Source: Myxococcales bacterium (GTDB taxonomy: Bacteria > Myxococcota_A > Polyangia > Polyangiales > Polyangiaceae). Taken from it: a stretch of 32,151 bases of DNA. The stretch is taken from NCBI GenBank assembly GCA_025354825.1, contig JANXMC010000179.1, positions 1 to 32,151 on the forward strand, read 5' to 3'. Position 1 is the stretch's first letter. Each line of letters starts with the position of its first letter. Positions 1-7,576 of the stretch are shown in pieces. The position numbers were made by a program, and so were the translations under genes. Under the pieces are notes generated by a model. The model was not told the origin of the DNA and did not search any database. It saw only the letters and a program-made list of their open reading frames with translations.

Positions 1-845
1 ACCTGCTTGTCCGTCATGTGCTCGCCCCCCTCGTCGTGGGCAGCCAAGAGTAGACTCAAGAGGTCACGCTTTTCGAGCCCCGCGGCGCGTCTCGTCGCGA
101 TCATCCGCTCGACATGACGGTTGATGGTGGCGAGCGCTTTACGCAATTCGCGCGACTCTTTTCCCGGCCATTGAATCGGCTCGATCAACGCGTCGGCCAT
201 CGACAGCCCGCGCGCGCGGTACGTGTCGGGCAGTCCAGGCAGGCGCTCGGCAGCGTCTTGAACAGCGGCCGATACTTGCAATTGCAAAGCGTAGGACACT
301 TCGCCGGATCGGATGTTGGCCCAGCTCAGTGCGACGGTGAGCGCTTCGCCTATTTCTTCGGCCTCTTCGGCCGTCTCCGCATCGAGCAGCGCACGGCCCG
401 CGACGCGCATCGCCACGTGGGTCGTGAGCCGCGCGGCGTCGATCGTCTCCCCCTCGCGCAGCGTATCGGCCGCTTCTTCCGCGCACGACGCCATCGTGTC
501 GGCGTATCCGGCAATCATCGAATGGGTAAACAGCGGCGCCATCAGCCGGCGCTGCCGCTTCCACAGCTCGCCCTCGCTCGTGAAGAGCCCTTGGCCCGCC
601 AGCGGTCGCAACGCGCCGCGAAGCGCCGGCGACTTCGTGAAACTCTTTGCCTTTTCAACGAAAACGTCGCGCAGAAGATTGGGGGAATTGGCAAATAGCA
701 AGTATTTCCCCATTGCCCGAATACGCGCGATGTCACCGCACTCTCGATTCAATCGATGGAAAAACGCGAACCTGTCGTTCTGAATCTCCTCGAGATGACC
801 GAACCGCGTTTCCCCGGACATGAGGCGAATGTCGTCGAAGTGCAT
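1..845 (-). CDS. Cytochrome P450, N-terminal part (cut by window edge)
   Basis: About 281 codons run leftward from an ATG at 845 and continue past base 1. The translation reads as the N-terminal and middle part of a bacterial cytochrome P450. The helix-C motif WKRQR (pattern WxxxR, heme propionate contact) follows GELWK, and a segment DLLSLLLAAHDEGG just before the edge matches the run-up to the I-helix. The I-helix itself, the ExxR motif and the heme-binding cysteine lie outside the window, so catalytic completeness cannot be judged. There is no signal peptide, so it should be cytosolic. No strong ribosome binding site precedes the ATG. An internal Met nine codons in is an alternative start. 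The gene is divergent from an Rrf2-type regulator about 210 bp away, a common arrangement for local regulation. The substrate cannot be predicted. Confidence 0.85.
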   Translation of the reverse strand, partial: MHFDDIRLMSGETRFGHLEEIQNDRFAFFHRLNRECGDIARIRAMGKYLLFANSPNLLRDVFVEKAKSFTKSPALRGALRPLAGQGLFTSEGELWKRQRRLMAPLFTHSMIAGYADTMASCAEEAADTLREGETIDAARLTTHVAMRVAGRALLDAETAEEAEEIGEALTVALSWANIRSGEVSYALQLQVSAAVQDAAERLPGLPDTYRARGLSMADALIEPIQWPGKESRELRKALATINRHVERMIATRRAAGLEKRDLLSLLLAAHDEGGEHMTDKQ

Positions 846-941
846 GGCGCACCGCAGTGTAGCCGGCGGCTCGCTCGCGCACGCCAGAGACTCGGCGGCG
901 GACGGAGCGGCCCCCCCGCCCGCGAGCGTTATGTTGCTTCA

Positions 942-1029
942 GGGCATACATAATAAAGCTGCGACAAATGCGAAAATGTGCCGCGAACTCCGGTGAAGTT
1001 CTTCATTCGTTTCTTTAGGGGATACATAC
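942..1029. promoter_or_regulatory. Direct-repeat pair in the P450/Rrf2 divergent intergenic region
   Basis: The spacer between the two divergent genes contains two similar 12-mers in the same orientation, GGGCATACATAA at 942-953 and GGGGATACATAC at 1018-1029, identical at 10 of 12 positions. The region is AT-rich compared with its surroundings. The repeats could be operator half sites for the neighbouring regulator, but that is inference. No convincing -35/-10 pair was identified. Confidence 0.3.
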
Positions 1030-1056
1030 ACGCGCGAGTGATAGGGTCCCCCCACG

Positions 1057-1479
1057 ATGCTCGATCTTCAATTCGCGACCGGGTTGCAGATCGTGTTGAC
1101 GCTGGCGGACGCCGAGCGCAACGGCGTCGCCAAGATGTCGTCCGCCGCCCTCGGAAAGGCGATGGGGGCAAATCCGTCACATATTCGAAGAGTGGTATCG
1201 TTGCTGGTCGAGGGGCGCGTGCTTGCGACCACGAAAGGGCCGAAGGGCGGCATTCGACTCGCGCGCCCCGCGGCGGAAGTCAGTGTGGGTGACGTGTTCG
1301 GCGCATTCCAGGTCGAGCGCGGTCTCTTCTCGTGGAGGTACCGCGGAGTAGACGTCGGCGACCGCGTTGCGCGGCGCATGCACACCGCCATGACCACGGT
1401 CTCCGCGTACGCGGGCGAGGCGATCTACGGGAGATTGCAGGAGCTCAGTGTGAACGAGCTCCTCGAATCTATTTACTAA
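1057..1479 (+). CDS. Rrf2-family winged-helix transcriptional regulator, cysteine-free
   Basis: This 140-residue protein has the size and order of the Rrf2 family. An N-terminal helix (LDLQFATGLQIVLTLA) is followed by a helix-turn-helix at about residues 27-50 (SSAALGKAMGANPSHIRRVV) and a wing with KGPKGGIRLARP at about 60-71. A C-terminal dimerisation helix ends the protein. IscR, NsrR and RsrR bind an Fe-S cluster through cysteines in the C-terminal half, but this protein has no cysteine at all, so it cannot be that kind of Fe-S sensor. It resembles the cluster-free YwnA/CymR-type branch. It is divergent from the P450, which is the obvious candidate target together with its own promoter. 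Its 3' end overlaps the convergent hydrolase gene by 11 bp. Confidence 0.85.
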   Translation: MLDLQFATGLQIVLTLADAERNGVAKMSSAALGKAMGANPSHIRRVVSLLVEGRVLATTKGPKGGIRLARPAAEVSVGDVFGAFQVERGLFSWRYRGVDVGDRVARRMHTAMTTVSAYAGEAIYGRLQELSVNELLESIY

Positions 1480-2500
1480 CGATAGTCGCGAGGCCCGGTA
1501 CTTCGTATTTGGTATGAGCGTCGGTGCCGATGAGCCATGCGTCGTAGCGAACGTCCGCCCGCAGCCGGCGCTCGAAGAACGAAACGGCATACGCATGGGC
1601 CAGGTTCAACACATTCGCCGAAGATGCCGTCGCGGGCCTGCAGAAGAGACAGGCGAGTCCGCAAAGGGGCTGCGCTTCGAGAAAGCTCATATGGTTCGCG
1701 CCGCGCACGGTCACCGAGACCGAAGGCGTGCGGGCCGACCCGTAGAAGGTCGTGAAGTTGTCGGCGCCGGGTGCGCACGCCGCGCCGAAGCTGAAGATCG
1801 TCCCCGTCGAATCGAGCGTTTCACCAACGAAAAGACTTGGAATCGCAAGGGACGCCATCGCATCGCTCGCATCGGGGCACTCGGTCACGGCGTCGCACGT
1901 GCCGAATGGCGGTTTCGAGTCGACGGGGTCGAGGCCGAAGACCGCGCGAAAGCGCGGATCGCGGGCGGCGGCGAGCACAGCGGCCTTTCCACCACGCGAG
2001 TGCCCCATCACCCCGGCGCGGCTGCCGTCGGCCCGCCCCGCGAGCTCCGGCGCGCCGAGGGCCCAATCGAGCGCGCCCGAGAGATCTTGGGCGTCGTGAA
2101 CGTTGTTTGGAGTACCCAAGAGCGACGTGGGGTAATCGGCTGTCAGCGCCACGTAACCGAAGGTCGCGAGACGTCGGGCGTATCCATAATATTGCGACGA
2201 CGCGAGCTGGAAGCCGTGGGCAATGACGACGACGGGATAGGGGCCTGCGGTCGGGCCGGACGACGGATACGCGACGTGAATCGGCACGGTGTCGCCCGTC
2301 GCGATGACCTTCGTCGAAGCGTCTTTTTCCGTGATTGCGTAGGGCCCGTCGGCATTCGGATCGGGCGCAGGGGCGGTGAGGGCCGAGCCGAGGCTCTCGT
2401 CGTCCTCGGACGACGCGCCGCTACAGCCCACAAATAGAATCCCAAGTACGACGACAGTCGCAAAATTCCACTTCGCCATTGATCGTAGTTGCATATGCAT
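1469..2500 (-). CDS. Exported alpha/beta-hydrolase lipoprotein (chlorophyllase / PAF-acetylhydrolase / cutinase-like)
   Basis: This 343-residue protein starts with a type II signal peptide ending in the lipobox LFVGC (Cys26). A short acidic/Ser-rich linker follows. The rest is an alpha/beta-hydrolase: an oxyanion-hole HGF at 95-97, the nucleophile elbow GHSRGG with Ser148, a candidate acid at Asp171 or Asp174, and a catalytic His at about 260 in GANHM. Together these suggest a carboxylester hydrolase anchored to the envelope. The layout fits the dienelactone-hydrolase/chlorophyllase/polyester-hydrolase group, and the substrate is unknown. Several cysteines near residues 270-287 may form disulfides, which fits export. 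The ATG at 2500 has GAGGTGG upstream; an in-frame ATG two codons on is also possible. The gene lies downstream of the lipase-foldase pair on the same strand, with about 150 bp between them. Confidence 0.85.
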   Translation of the reverse strand: MHMQLRSMAKWNFATVVVLGILFVGCSGASSEDDESLGSALTAPAPDPNADGPYAITEKDASTKVIATGDTVPIHVAYPSSGPTAGPYPVVVIAHGFQLASSQYYGYARRLATFGYVALTADYPTSLLGTPNNVHDAQDLSGALDWALGAPELAGRADGSRAGVMGHSRGGKAAVLAAARDPRFRAVFGLDPVDSKPPFGTCDAVTECPDASDAMASLAIPSLFVGETLDSTGTIFSFGAACAPGADNFTTFYGSARTPSVSVTVRGANHMSFLEAQPLCGLACLFCRPATASSANVLNLAHAYAVSFFERRLRADVRYDAWLIGTDAHTKYEVPGLATIVSK

Positions 2501-2649
2501 TGGCCACCTCGTTGAAAGCGATTGAGCGAGGAGGACACTTGGCGCCGACTACCATCCGGTAGAAAGTCAATTCGCAGTCTCACGAACAGGTCTGGGGCGA
2601 GCACCTTCCCGAAGTTCGTCTCATCGTCTCCGAGCGAGCGCGCCTCGGG

Positions 2650-3657
2650 TTAGTGGCGATGGCTCGCAGCCTCGATTCGGTCGAGCGCTTCGATGCGAAT
2701 GCGCTCTTCGGGCGCAAAAATCCTCGCACGCAGCAGCTCGAGGTCGTTCGCGGAGACGTCGCCGCCGTCGGCGCTCGCGAACGCGTCTCGTGAGCTTCGG
2801 TACTTAGCGACTTTCGCGGTCCAGGCGTCGTCTTCCGCATCGAGCGTCGCGAGCCGTGCCGCGGATTCGGCCCCGAGGGATTCGGTGCGTGCGTGGTTGC
2901 GGGCATCCTTTGGGAGCGCGCGCCACGTGGCGTCTTGCGCGACGAGCTGCGCGGGTGATTCGGCGAGAGGCGGCGACGCGGGCGCAGGCGACGCGTTCGA
3001 GGAGGCCGCGATCTGCGCGTGGATGCGCTGTGCGTCTTCGAGCTGCTCGTCGTCTGCAAAGAAAGCAGTGGCGTCTGCCTCGCCGAACACGCGGCGCCGG
3101 AGCGCTCGAAGAGCGAAGACACGCGCCTCGTAATCGGCATTCGTCGCCTGCATCGGTGCAACGACGCTTCGCGCGTCGTCACGAAACCGAACGTAACGAT
3201 CGAAGAGCATGAGGGCCTCTGAGAGCGCGAGAGCGCCGACGTGTCCCCGTGCGGACCCTTCGACGCGGCGACGAATCGCGGCGCTGGTCTCCTGGCCCGA
3301 CGCCACGAAGAAGTAATCGAAGAAGCGCTTCGTCCGCGACGAGACGACGAGATGCCCCGCACCGCCGGTCTGTAGGTCGCCGTCGGGGCGCGTCCCCTCG
3401 AGCGAGGAAGGGAGCCGAGCGTTCGCCGAAACGTCCTCTGCAGTCGCCGCCGTGGCGGGCTCGGCCTTCATATTCGCCGGCGGATCTATCTTCGCTGGGT
3501 CAACCGCCGCGCCGGTGCGATCGCGCACGGACGCCCCGTCGGCGTTGGCGGACGGGACGCGCGAGCGCAGCAACGCGAAGAGCGCAGTGCCGCCGACGAT
3601 AGCGGCCGCGGCTGCGCCCAACCCTGCACGAACGCGGGCTGCGACCACGCGCTCCAC
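2650..3657 (-). CDS. lifO: Lipase-specific foldase (lipase chaperone, LifO/LimA family)
   Basis: This 335-residue protein has one N-terminal membrane segment (residues about 11-30, Ala/Gly rich) and an Ala/Pro-rich linker. The first foldase mini-domain begins with LPSSLEGTRPDG (about 82-93) and holds the family signature at 110-117, KRFFDYFF, where RxxFDY is usual. The rest is a long charged helical region, as in known foldases of about 340 residues. Lif proteins are inner-membrane-anchored steric chaperones that fold the cognate secreted lipase in the periplasm. The start is a GTG at 3657, two bases after the TGA of the lipase, so translation is probably coupled. The first motif position is Lys110 rather than Arg, a conservative deviation worth noting. 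The lipase immediately upstream makes the assignment firm. Confidence 0.9.
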   Translation of the reverse strand: MERVVAARVRAGLGAAAAAIVGGTALFALLRSRVPSANADGASVRDRTGAAVDPAKIDPPANMKAEPATAATAEDVSANARLPSSLEGTRPDGDLQTGGAGHLVVSSRTKRFFDYFFVASGQETSAAIRRRVEGSARGHVGALALSEALMLFDRYVRFRDDARSVVAPMQATNADYEARVFALRALRRRVFGEADATAFFADDEQLEDAQRIHAQIAASSNASPAPASPPLAESPAQLVAQDATWRALPKDARNHARTESLGAESAARLATLDAEDDAWTAKVAKYRSSRDAFASADGGDVSANDLELLRARIFAPEERIRIEALDRIEAASHRH

Positions 3658-3659
3658 GC

Positions 3660-4607
3660 TCAGAGGGAGGCGTTTTGCAGTCGGTTGGCGTGCGTGCGGA
3701 ATACCGACGACGGGCTGGTCGCGAAGATGTTCACCGCGCCGAGCACTTGGTTGATCTCATCGCCATGATTGAACGTGTAGTCGTCCCGGATCACGGTTCC
3801 GAAGTGGGTGCTACACCGCTCTACGAGGCCGTCGCTCTCGCCATTTGCAAAGAGCGAGGCGACACCGAATGCATAGTCGGTGGGGTCGAGGGGATTCGTG
3901 AACGGCGACGTTCCGCCCCATGAATAGAGCTTCACGCCTTGAAAGTCGGCAGCGCCCGAACCGCAGCGTTGCGAAGGGAGGCCCGCGGGAAGGCGCCCGT
4001 TCACCTCCCCGGCGTGGGCCGAAGAGAGCGCGATCAGCATCTGCTCGGAGTCTTGAGGGCGCGGCGATCCGCCAATCAGGTTGAGAAGCGCACCGAGGCC
4101 GTCGACGACGGTCGTCCCCACGGAGCGTAGGAATCCGGTCGACGTCGTATTGGCCACGATGAAATCGGCCACGCCCGTTCCGGTGTGCGGTGAGCCTACG
4201 GTCGTCAGCGACGCGAAGAGATCGGGCCTCGCCGCGAGCGCGTAGCGCGCGTCGACGCCGCCTTGGCTGTGGCCAATCACGTTGAGCTTGGTCGACCCCG
4301 AGACCGCCGAGATATACCGAAGTTGCTGGAGCAGCTGCTCGGAGCGAACGTCTGGCGAATCGAACGCGCTGAGGTCGACGACGTAAACCGTTGCGCCGGA
4401 ATCGCGAAGCGAACCTGGTATTCCGTAAAAGTACTCGATACTGCCAAAGAGCTTGTTGAAGCCGAGCACGCCGGGAACGAGCACGATGGGATATCGCGTT
4501 TTCGTGTAGTTGCGGCTCTGCCCCCAGCTGGCGGACGAAACCCCTGATGAGAGCATGAGGGCGAGCGCAAGCGCGCACGCCACGGCCGTCTGTCGACGTC
4601 GCTCCAT
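3660..4607 (-). CDS. lipA: Secreted triacylglycerol lipase, subfamily I.1/I.2
   Basis: This 315-residue precursor carries a Sec signal peptide (MERRR..., hydrophobic to about residue 25, cleavage near SSA). The mature part begins with YTKTRYPIVLVPG, typical of Pseudomonas/Burkholderia lipases. The catalytic triad is visible: Ser114 in GHSQGG, Asp259 in NGESDGLV and His281 in FNHGDEINQ. Cys215 and Cys265 match the conserved disulfide pair. Asp283, Gln287 and a DPTD segment near 241 fit the calcium site. The protein should fold in the periplasm with the foldase encoded 2 bp downstream and then leave through type II secretion. A GGAGG lies 5 bases before the ATG. An inverted repeat sits about 45 bp upstream. 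The length matches the family, and nothing is truncated. Confidence 0.93.
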   Translation of the reverse strand: MERRRQTAVACALALALMLSSGVSSASWGQSRNYTKTRYPIVLVPGVLGFNKLFGSIEYFYGIPGSLRDSGATVYVVDLSAFDSPDVRSEQLLQQLRYISAVSGSTKLNVIGHSQGGVDARYALAARPDLFASLTTVGSPHTGTGVADFIVANTTSTGFLRSVGTTVVDGLGALLNLIGGSPRPQDSEQMLIALSSAHAGEVNGRLPAGLPSQRCGSGAADFQGVKLYSWGGTSPFTNPLDPTDYAFGVASLFANGESDGLVERCSTHFGTVIRDDYTFNHGDEINQVLGAVNIFATSPSSVFRTHANRLQNASL

Positions 4608-4649
4608 GATGACCTCCGGTGGGGCGGCGAGCTCGTCGTCGACGCTCCG

Positions 4650-4671
4650 ATAGGTCGGAATGAATACCTAT
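4650..4671. promoter_or_regulatory. Inverted repeat upstream of the lipase gene
   Basis: ATAGGT at 4650-4655 and ACCTAT at 4666-4671 form a perfect 6-bp dyad with a 10-base spacer. It lies 43-64 bp upstream of the lipase ATG, in an AT-richer stretch. It could be an operator for lipase-foldase control or a hairpin in the leader; the sequence alone does not decide. Confidence 0.3.
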
Positions 4672-4770
4672 TCGTCACACTGCGGAAACGCACCAAACGC
4701 GTCTCCGACACCCGATTAACTTCGATTGAGAACGAGGAAGTGGGCAGCCGCGTACATCGTGGGGTATCAA

Positions 4771-5721
4771 TTAGCGGGGCGCGGGCTTCAGCTCGAGCGT
4801 GGTCGTGAAGAGGATATTCGACCCCCAGACGTGCCTTTCCGCCGAGAAAAAATCGAGCGGGTAGTCGTGGCCGATCGTTAACCCGAGCGTATCGATTTGA
4901 ACGTCTGCCGACTCGGGACCGTGAATACCGCCTACGTCGATGACGAGCTTGCCGTCGATGTAGACGAAGACGTCGTCATCGCCCCGAAACTTGAAGAACT
5001 CGCCGCCGCGGTAGGTGAACGTGGTGCGAATCTCCATCGTGAACGAGAAGTTGTGCGGCGAGCTCTGGTTGCCGAAGGCCGTCGAATAGGGGGTTCCGTC
5101 GTCGATGGGGAGGAACATCTCTTTGCCGTCCGTGGTCGAGAACGGCGTTCCCGACGTTTCGCTGTCGTATTCGAACGCTCCCTCTTTCGTCCGCGAAAGC
5201 GGAAGTGGGTATTCGACGCGAATATTGCGATTGGGCGTATCGTGAAACCAAAGGTCGAAGTTCTCTTTCCCGTGGGTCGTCAGCGTCGTGCCCGTGGCGT
5301 TCTTGTAAACGGGAGCGCGGTCGGCGCCGAGGGCGTCGGTCACGATTCCGCGGTCGTCCCAGGGGCCGGTGTAGCTCTGGCTCGGCGCGCCGTTTTGATC
5401 GGTATGTGGTACATTTTCAAAGTCGGGGACCGTCGTGGCATTGGCGGGATCGTAGACACGAAAGTCGCGAATCACGGCCGCGAGCACAGCGCTCGGCGCG
5501 GCACCGTCCGACGTCCCCGCGTCCCCGAATCCGCTGCCGAACGGGTCGGGCGAGCCGTCGGCCGTCGCACCGGTTTCCGCGATCGCGCCTGAATCGCCGT
5601 CGCGAAAGACGGCCGTGTCGCGGCTATCGCTCGTCGCGCACGCCGCCGTGGCCGCAACGGCACCCGCCATAAGACAGACCACGATCGATCGCGTCGTGCT
5701 GCGTTGCTTGCATTGCGTCAT
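4771..5721 (-). CDS. Fibro-slime domain lipoprotein (PA14-like)
   Basis: This is a 316-residue lipoprotein from the ATG at 5721. I chose that start because GGAGGGG lies five bases upstream; an upstream ATG at 5748 lacks this. A type II signal peptide ends in ATAAC (Cys28). A Gly/Asp/Ser-rich linker runs to about residue 80. The C-terminal two thirds reads as a fibro-slime domain, a relative of PA14. The core FFKFRGDDDVFVYIDGKLV is followed by DVGGIHGPE and a final FFSAERHVWGSNILFTTTL. Such domains occur in slime-mould spore/fibre proteins and in Fibrobacter and myxobacterial surface proteins, and are thought to bind carbohydrate or calcium. The acidic GDDD-type loop fits metal-assisted binding. 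The protein is probably surface exposed and adhesive. It is an independent gene between the lipase and the phosphoesterase. Confidence 0.88.
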   Translation of the reverse strand: MTQCKQRSTTRSIVVCLMAGAVAATAACATSDSRDTAVFRDGDSGAIAETGATADGSPDPFGSGFGDAGTSDGAAPSAVLAAVIRDFRVYDPANATTVPDFENVPHTDQNGAPSQSYTGPWDDRGIVTDALGADRAPVYKNATGTTLTTHGKENFDLWFHDTPNRNIRVEYPLPLSRTKEGAFEYDSETSGTPFSTTDGKEMFLPIDDGTPYSTAFGNQSSPHNFSFTMEIRTTFTYRGGEFFKFRGDDDVFVYIDGKLVIDVGGIHGPESADVQIDTLGLTIGHDYPLDFFSAERHVWGSNILFTTTLELKPAPR

Positions 5722-5843
5722 TCGCCCCTCCAAATCGAATTTGTGCACACGCCGTAATGTCCCGGGGGCGGCGAGGGATCACGAATTCGACTGGGAGGGC
5801 GGCGCTTGCGACCTGGGCGCCCGGCGCGACGCTTGCGCGCGAC

Positions 5844-7205
5844 CTACTTTTCGGGGACGGGCGTGGTGAGCTTTGAAGGATCGAGCAGGCTTCCGATGTT
5901 GTTCGCGACCGTATCGCGCGCGCCGAGCTGGCCGGTCGCCCCCGTGAAGTTCCATTCGAGGAACTTCACGATGGACGCGTGCTCCATCGTCACGTGGGAG
6001 ACGAAGTTCTGCCGTGCAAAAGGGCCGACCGCGATCATCGGTATTCGCGTTCCATAGGGTTTCCCATCGATCGCGCTCACCGCGGGCGGGGTCACGTGGT
6101 CGAAGTAGCCGCCCCCTTCGTCCCACGCGAGGAGGACGAGAGTGTTGTCTTTGTACTTCGACCCCCCGAGCACCGAGGAGACGACCTCACCAACGAACGT
6201 CACGCCATCGGACAGCGTCGTGCCGTAGCCAGGGTGCTCGGTGCGGAAGCCGTAGGCCTTCACGAACGCGACGTCGGGCAGCGACCCCGCCGCGACGTCG
6301 GATGCGAGTTGCGTATAGTCGCGCATGAACGCGGGATCGTCCGCGTGCTGGGCGTAATAGAGAAAAGGGATATCGCTCGGATCGAATACGCAGGGGTAGA
6401 TGCCGAGTTGAAGGGGGCAGGCGCTCGCGGGTGTGGCGCAAACGGCGCCTGCCCTCTTCGCCTCGTCCCACCCCTCGGCGTAAAACTTGATGGAGTGGTT
6501 CGCCTCGGTCATCACGTCGGCCACGGTTTTCTGCCCGGTGTATTTCACGATCGGCGTCGCGCTGCACGCTTTGCCGGGCGAATCGGGTGAAAGCTCGTTG
6601 TCGGAGAATACGAACTTCGCGACGGCCAAATACATGTCGTTGGCAGACGACTGGCCGACGAGGGGTTGAAAGTAACGGTCGGCGAGAGCGTACTGTTTCG
6701 CGTAGTTGGCGTAGGCCGTCATCGTCGTCGGTGAGGCGACGGCGAAGTTCTCGGCGCGAGAGCAGGCGGCGCCGCTCACGAAGCGATCCATTGCGCCGCC
6801 GTTGAGCTCGGTAATCTCGCACCCGTAACTGTGGTCGGGGTCGAAATTGGCATTCGCGGCGTCGTCGAGGGCGATAGGGGCGGCCCCCGAGGGTTCGGTG
6901 GCGGGGGCCGCTTCGCAGCAGGCGGGGCCGTCGGTGCACGTCGGGTTCGAGCCGGTGGGGGCCGTGCAATAGGTCCCGAAGTAGTTGTCGAATGTGTGGT
7001 TTTCTTGCACCACGATGACAACGTGCTCGATGGCGCGGGGCGTGGTCGCGCCCGTGTTTCGCACGGACGCGTCGACATCGTTGATGTGCGCGCTGGTCGC
7101 GGGGTTGCTCGTCGAGCAGCCGAGAGCACCTACTGCGCCCAGCAGGAGTAGAGCCGTTCCGAAACGCGCCCGAGACTTAGAATGAGGTGAAATTCGCTGC
7201 TTCAT
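5844..7205 (-). CDS. Phosphoesterase-family lipoprotein (phospholipase C / acid phosphatase type)
   Basis: Starting at the ATG at 7205, this 453-residue protein has a type II signal peptide with the lipobox GALGC (Cys30). An ATG at 7307 is rejected as start because it would put 34 unrelated residues before the signal. The mature protein belongs to the alkaline-phosphatase-like phosphoesterase family that includes non-hemolytic phospholipase C and AcpA. HVVIVVQENHTFDNYFG (61-77) contains the metal-binding Glu/Asn pair, ALADRYFQP follows, and WDEGGGYFDHVTPP lies in the C-terminal half. A role in releasing phosphate from phospholipids or phosphomonoesters at the cell surface follows from the family; the substrate is open. 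Many cysteines in the N-terminal half suggest disulfides outside the cytoplasm. The 5' end overlaps the tail of the glucanase-like remnant by 29 bp. Confidence 0.88.
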   Translation of the reverse strand: MKQRISPHSKSRARFGTALLLLGAVGALGCSTSNPATSAHINDVDASVRNTGATTPRAIEHVVIVVQENHTFDNYFGTYCTAPTGSNPTCTDGPACCEAAPATEPSGAAPIALDDAANANFDPDHSYGCEITELNGGAMDRFVSGAACSRAENFAVASPTTMTAYANYAKQYALADRYFQPLVGQSSANDMYLAVAKFVFSDNELSPDSPGKACSATPIVKYTGQKTVADVMTEANHSIKFYAEGWDEAKRAGAVCATPASACPLQLGIYPCVFDPSDIPFLYYAQHADDPAFMRDYTQLASDVAAGSLPDVAFVKAYGFRTEHPGYGTTLSDGVTFVGEVVSSVLGGSKYKDNTLVLLAWDEGGGYFDHVTPPAVSAIDGKPYGTRIPMIAVGPFARQNFVSHVTMEHASIVKFLEWNFTGATGQLGARDTVANNIGSLLDPSKLTTPVPEK

Positions 7206-7479
7206 CGTCGCAGGAAGATGCCACGTGGAGGCCCCGTGCGCCCTCCCAACCGGTGGCGACCAGCATGTATTGCAGCCCCGAATGGCTGACGTAACTCGAA
7301 TACGCACCTACGTCGTCGTAGGGGAATCCGTGGATCTGCCGTCGAGCCCGCGGGTTCGGATAGGCGGCCAAGCCGTCGCTGTTGGGACCGGGCATTGGGA
7401 TCGTGAGCCCATTGTTTGCCCAGATCGCGTCGACGTATGCGTTGTGTACGCCTCGTGCCTCCCCGCCCGCGATTTCGCC
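7177..7479 (-). pseudogene. Remnant resembling the C-terminus of a secreted beta-1,3-glucanase-like protein
   Basis: From a TGA at 7482-7480 to a TAA at 7179-7177, one minus-strand frame reads as good protein for about 100 codons. Recognisable pieces are GVHNAYVDAIWANNGL, MPGPNSDGLAAYPNP, HGFPYDDVGAYSSYVSH and LQYMLVATGW. The PYDDVG..SSYVSH..PQ-type ending is what I remember from the C-terminal part of GH64/thaumatin-like beta-1,3-glucanases; I could not confirm it by search. Only the tail remains. The frame is closed by a stop upstream, no continuation was found in the other two frames up to 7577, and there is no signal peptide. The only ATG (7395) lies inside the conserved stretch. I therefore read it as a 5'-truncated gene. 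Alternatively it could be a 72-residue small protein from 7395. It fills most of the space between two divergent genes. Confidence 0.5.
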
Positions 7480-7576
7480 TCAGGAGGATGAGGCCCTGCG
7501 CAATTCGGCGCGAGCACACGCGCGCTGTCTCGACATGAAGGTGCGCTCTCGGGTTGTCGTCGCGTATAGACGGGCG

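Noticed and set aside
1514-2437. Plus-strand open frame of 307 codons
   Set aside because: Antisense shadow of the alpha/beta-hydrolase lipoprotein; Arg-rich, no recognisable motif.
7206-7307. Upstream ATG for the phosphoesterase
   Set aside because: It would put 34 residues before a well-formed lipoprotein signal peptide, and the DNA is better explained by the glucanase-like remnant in another frame.
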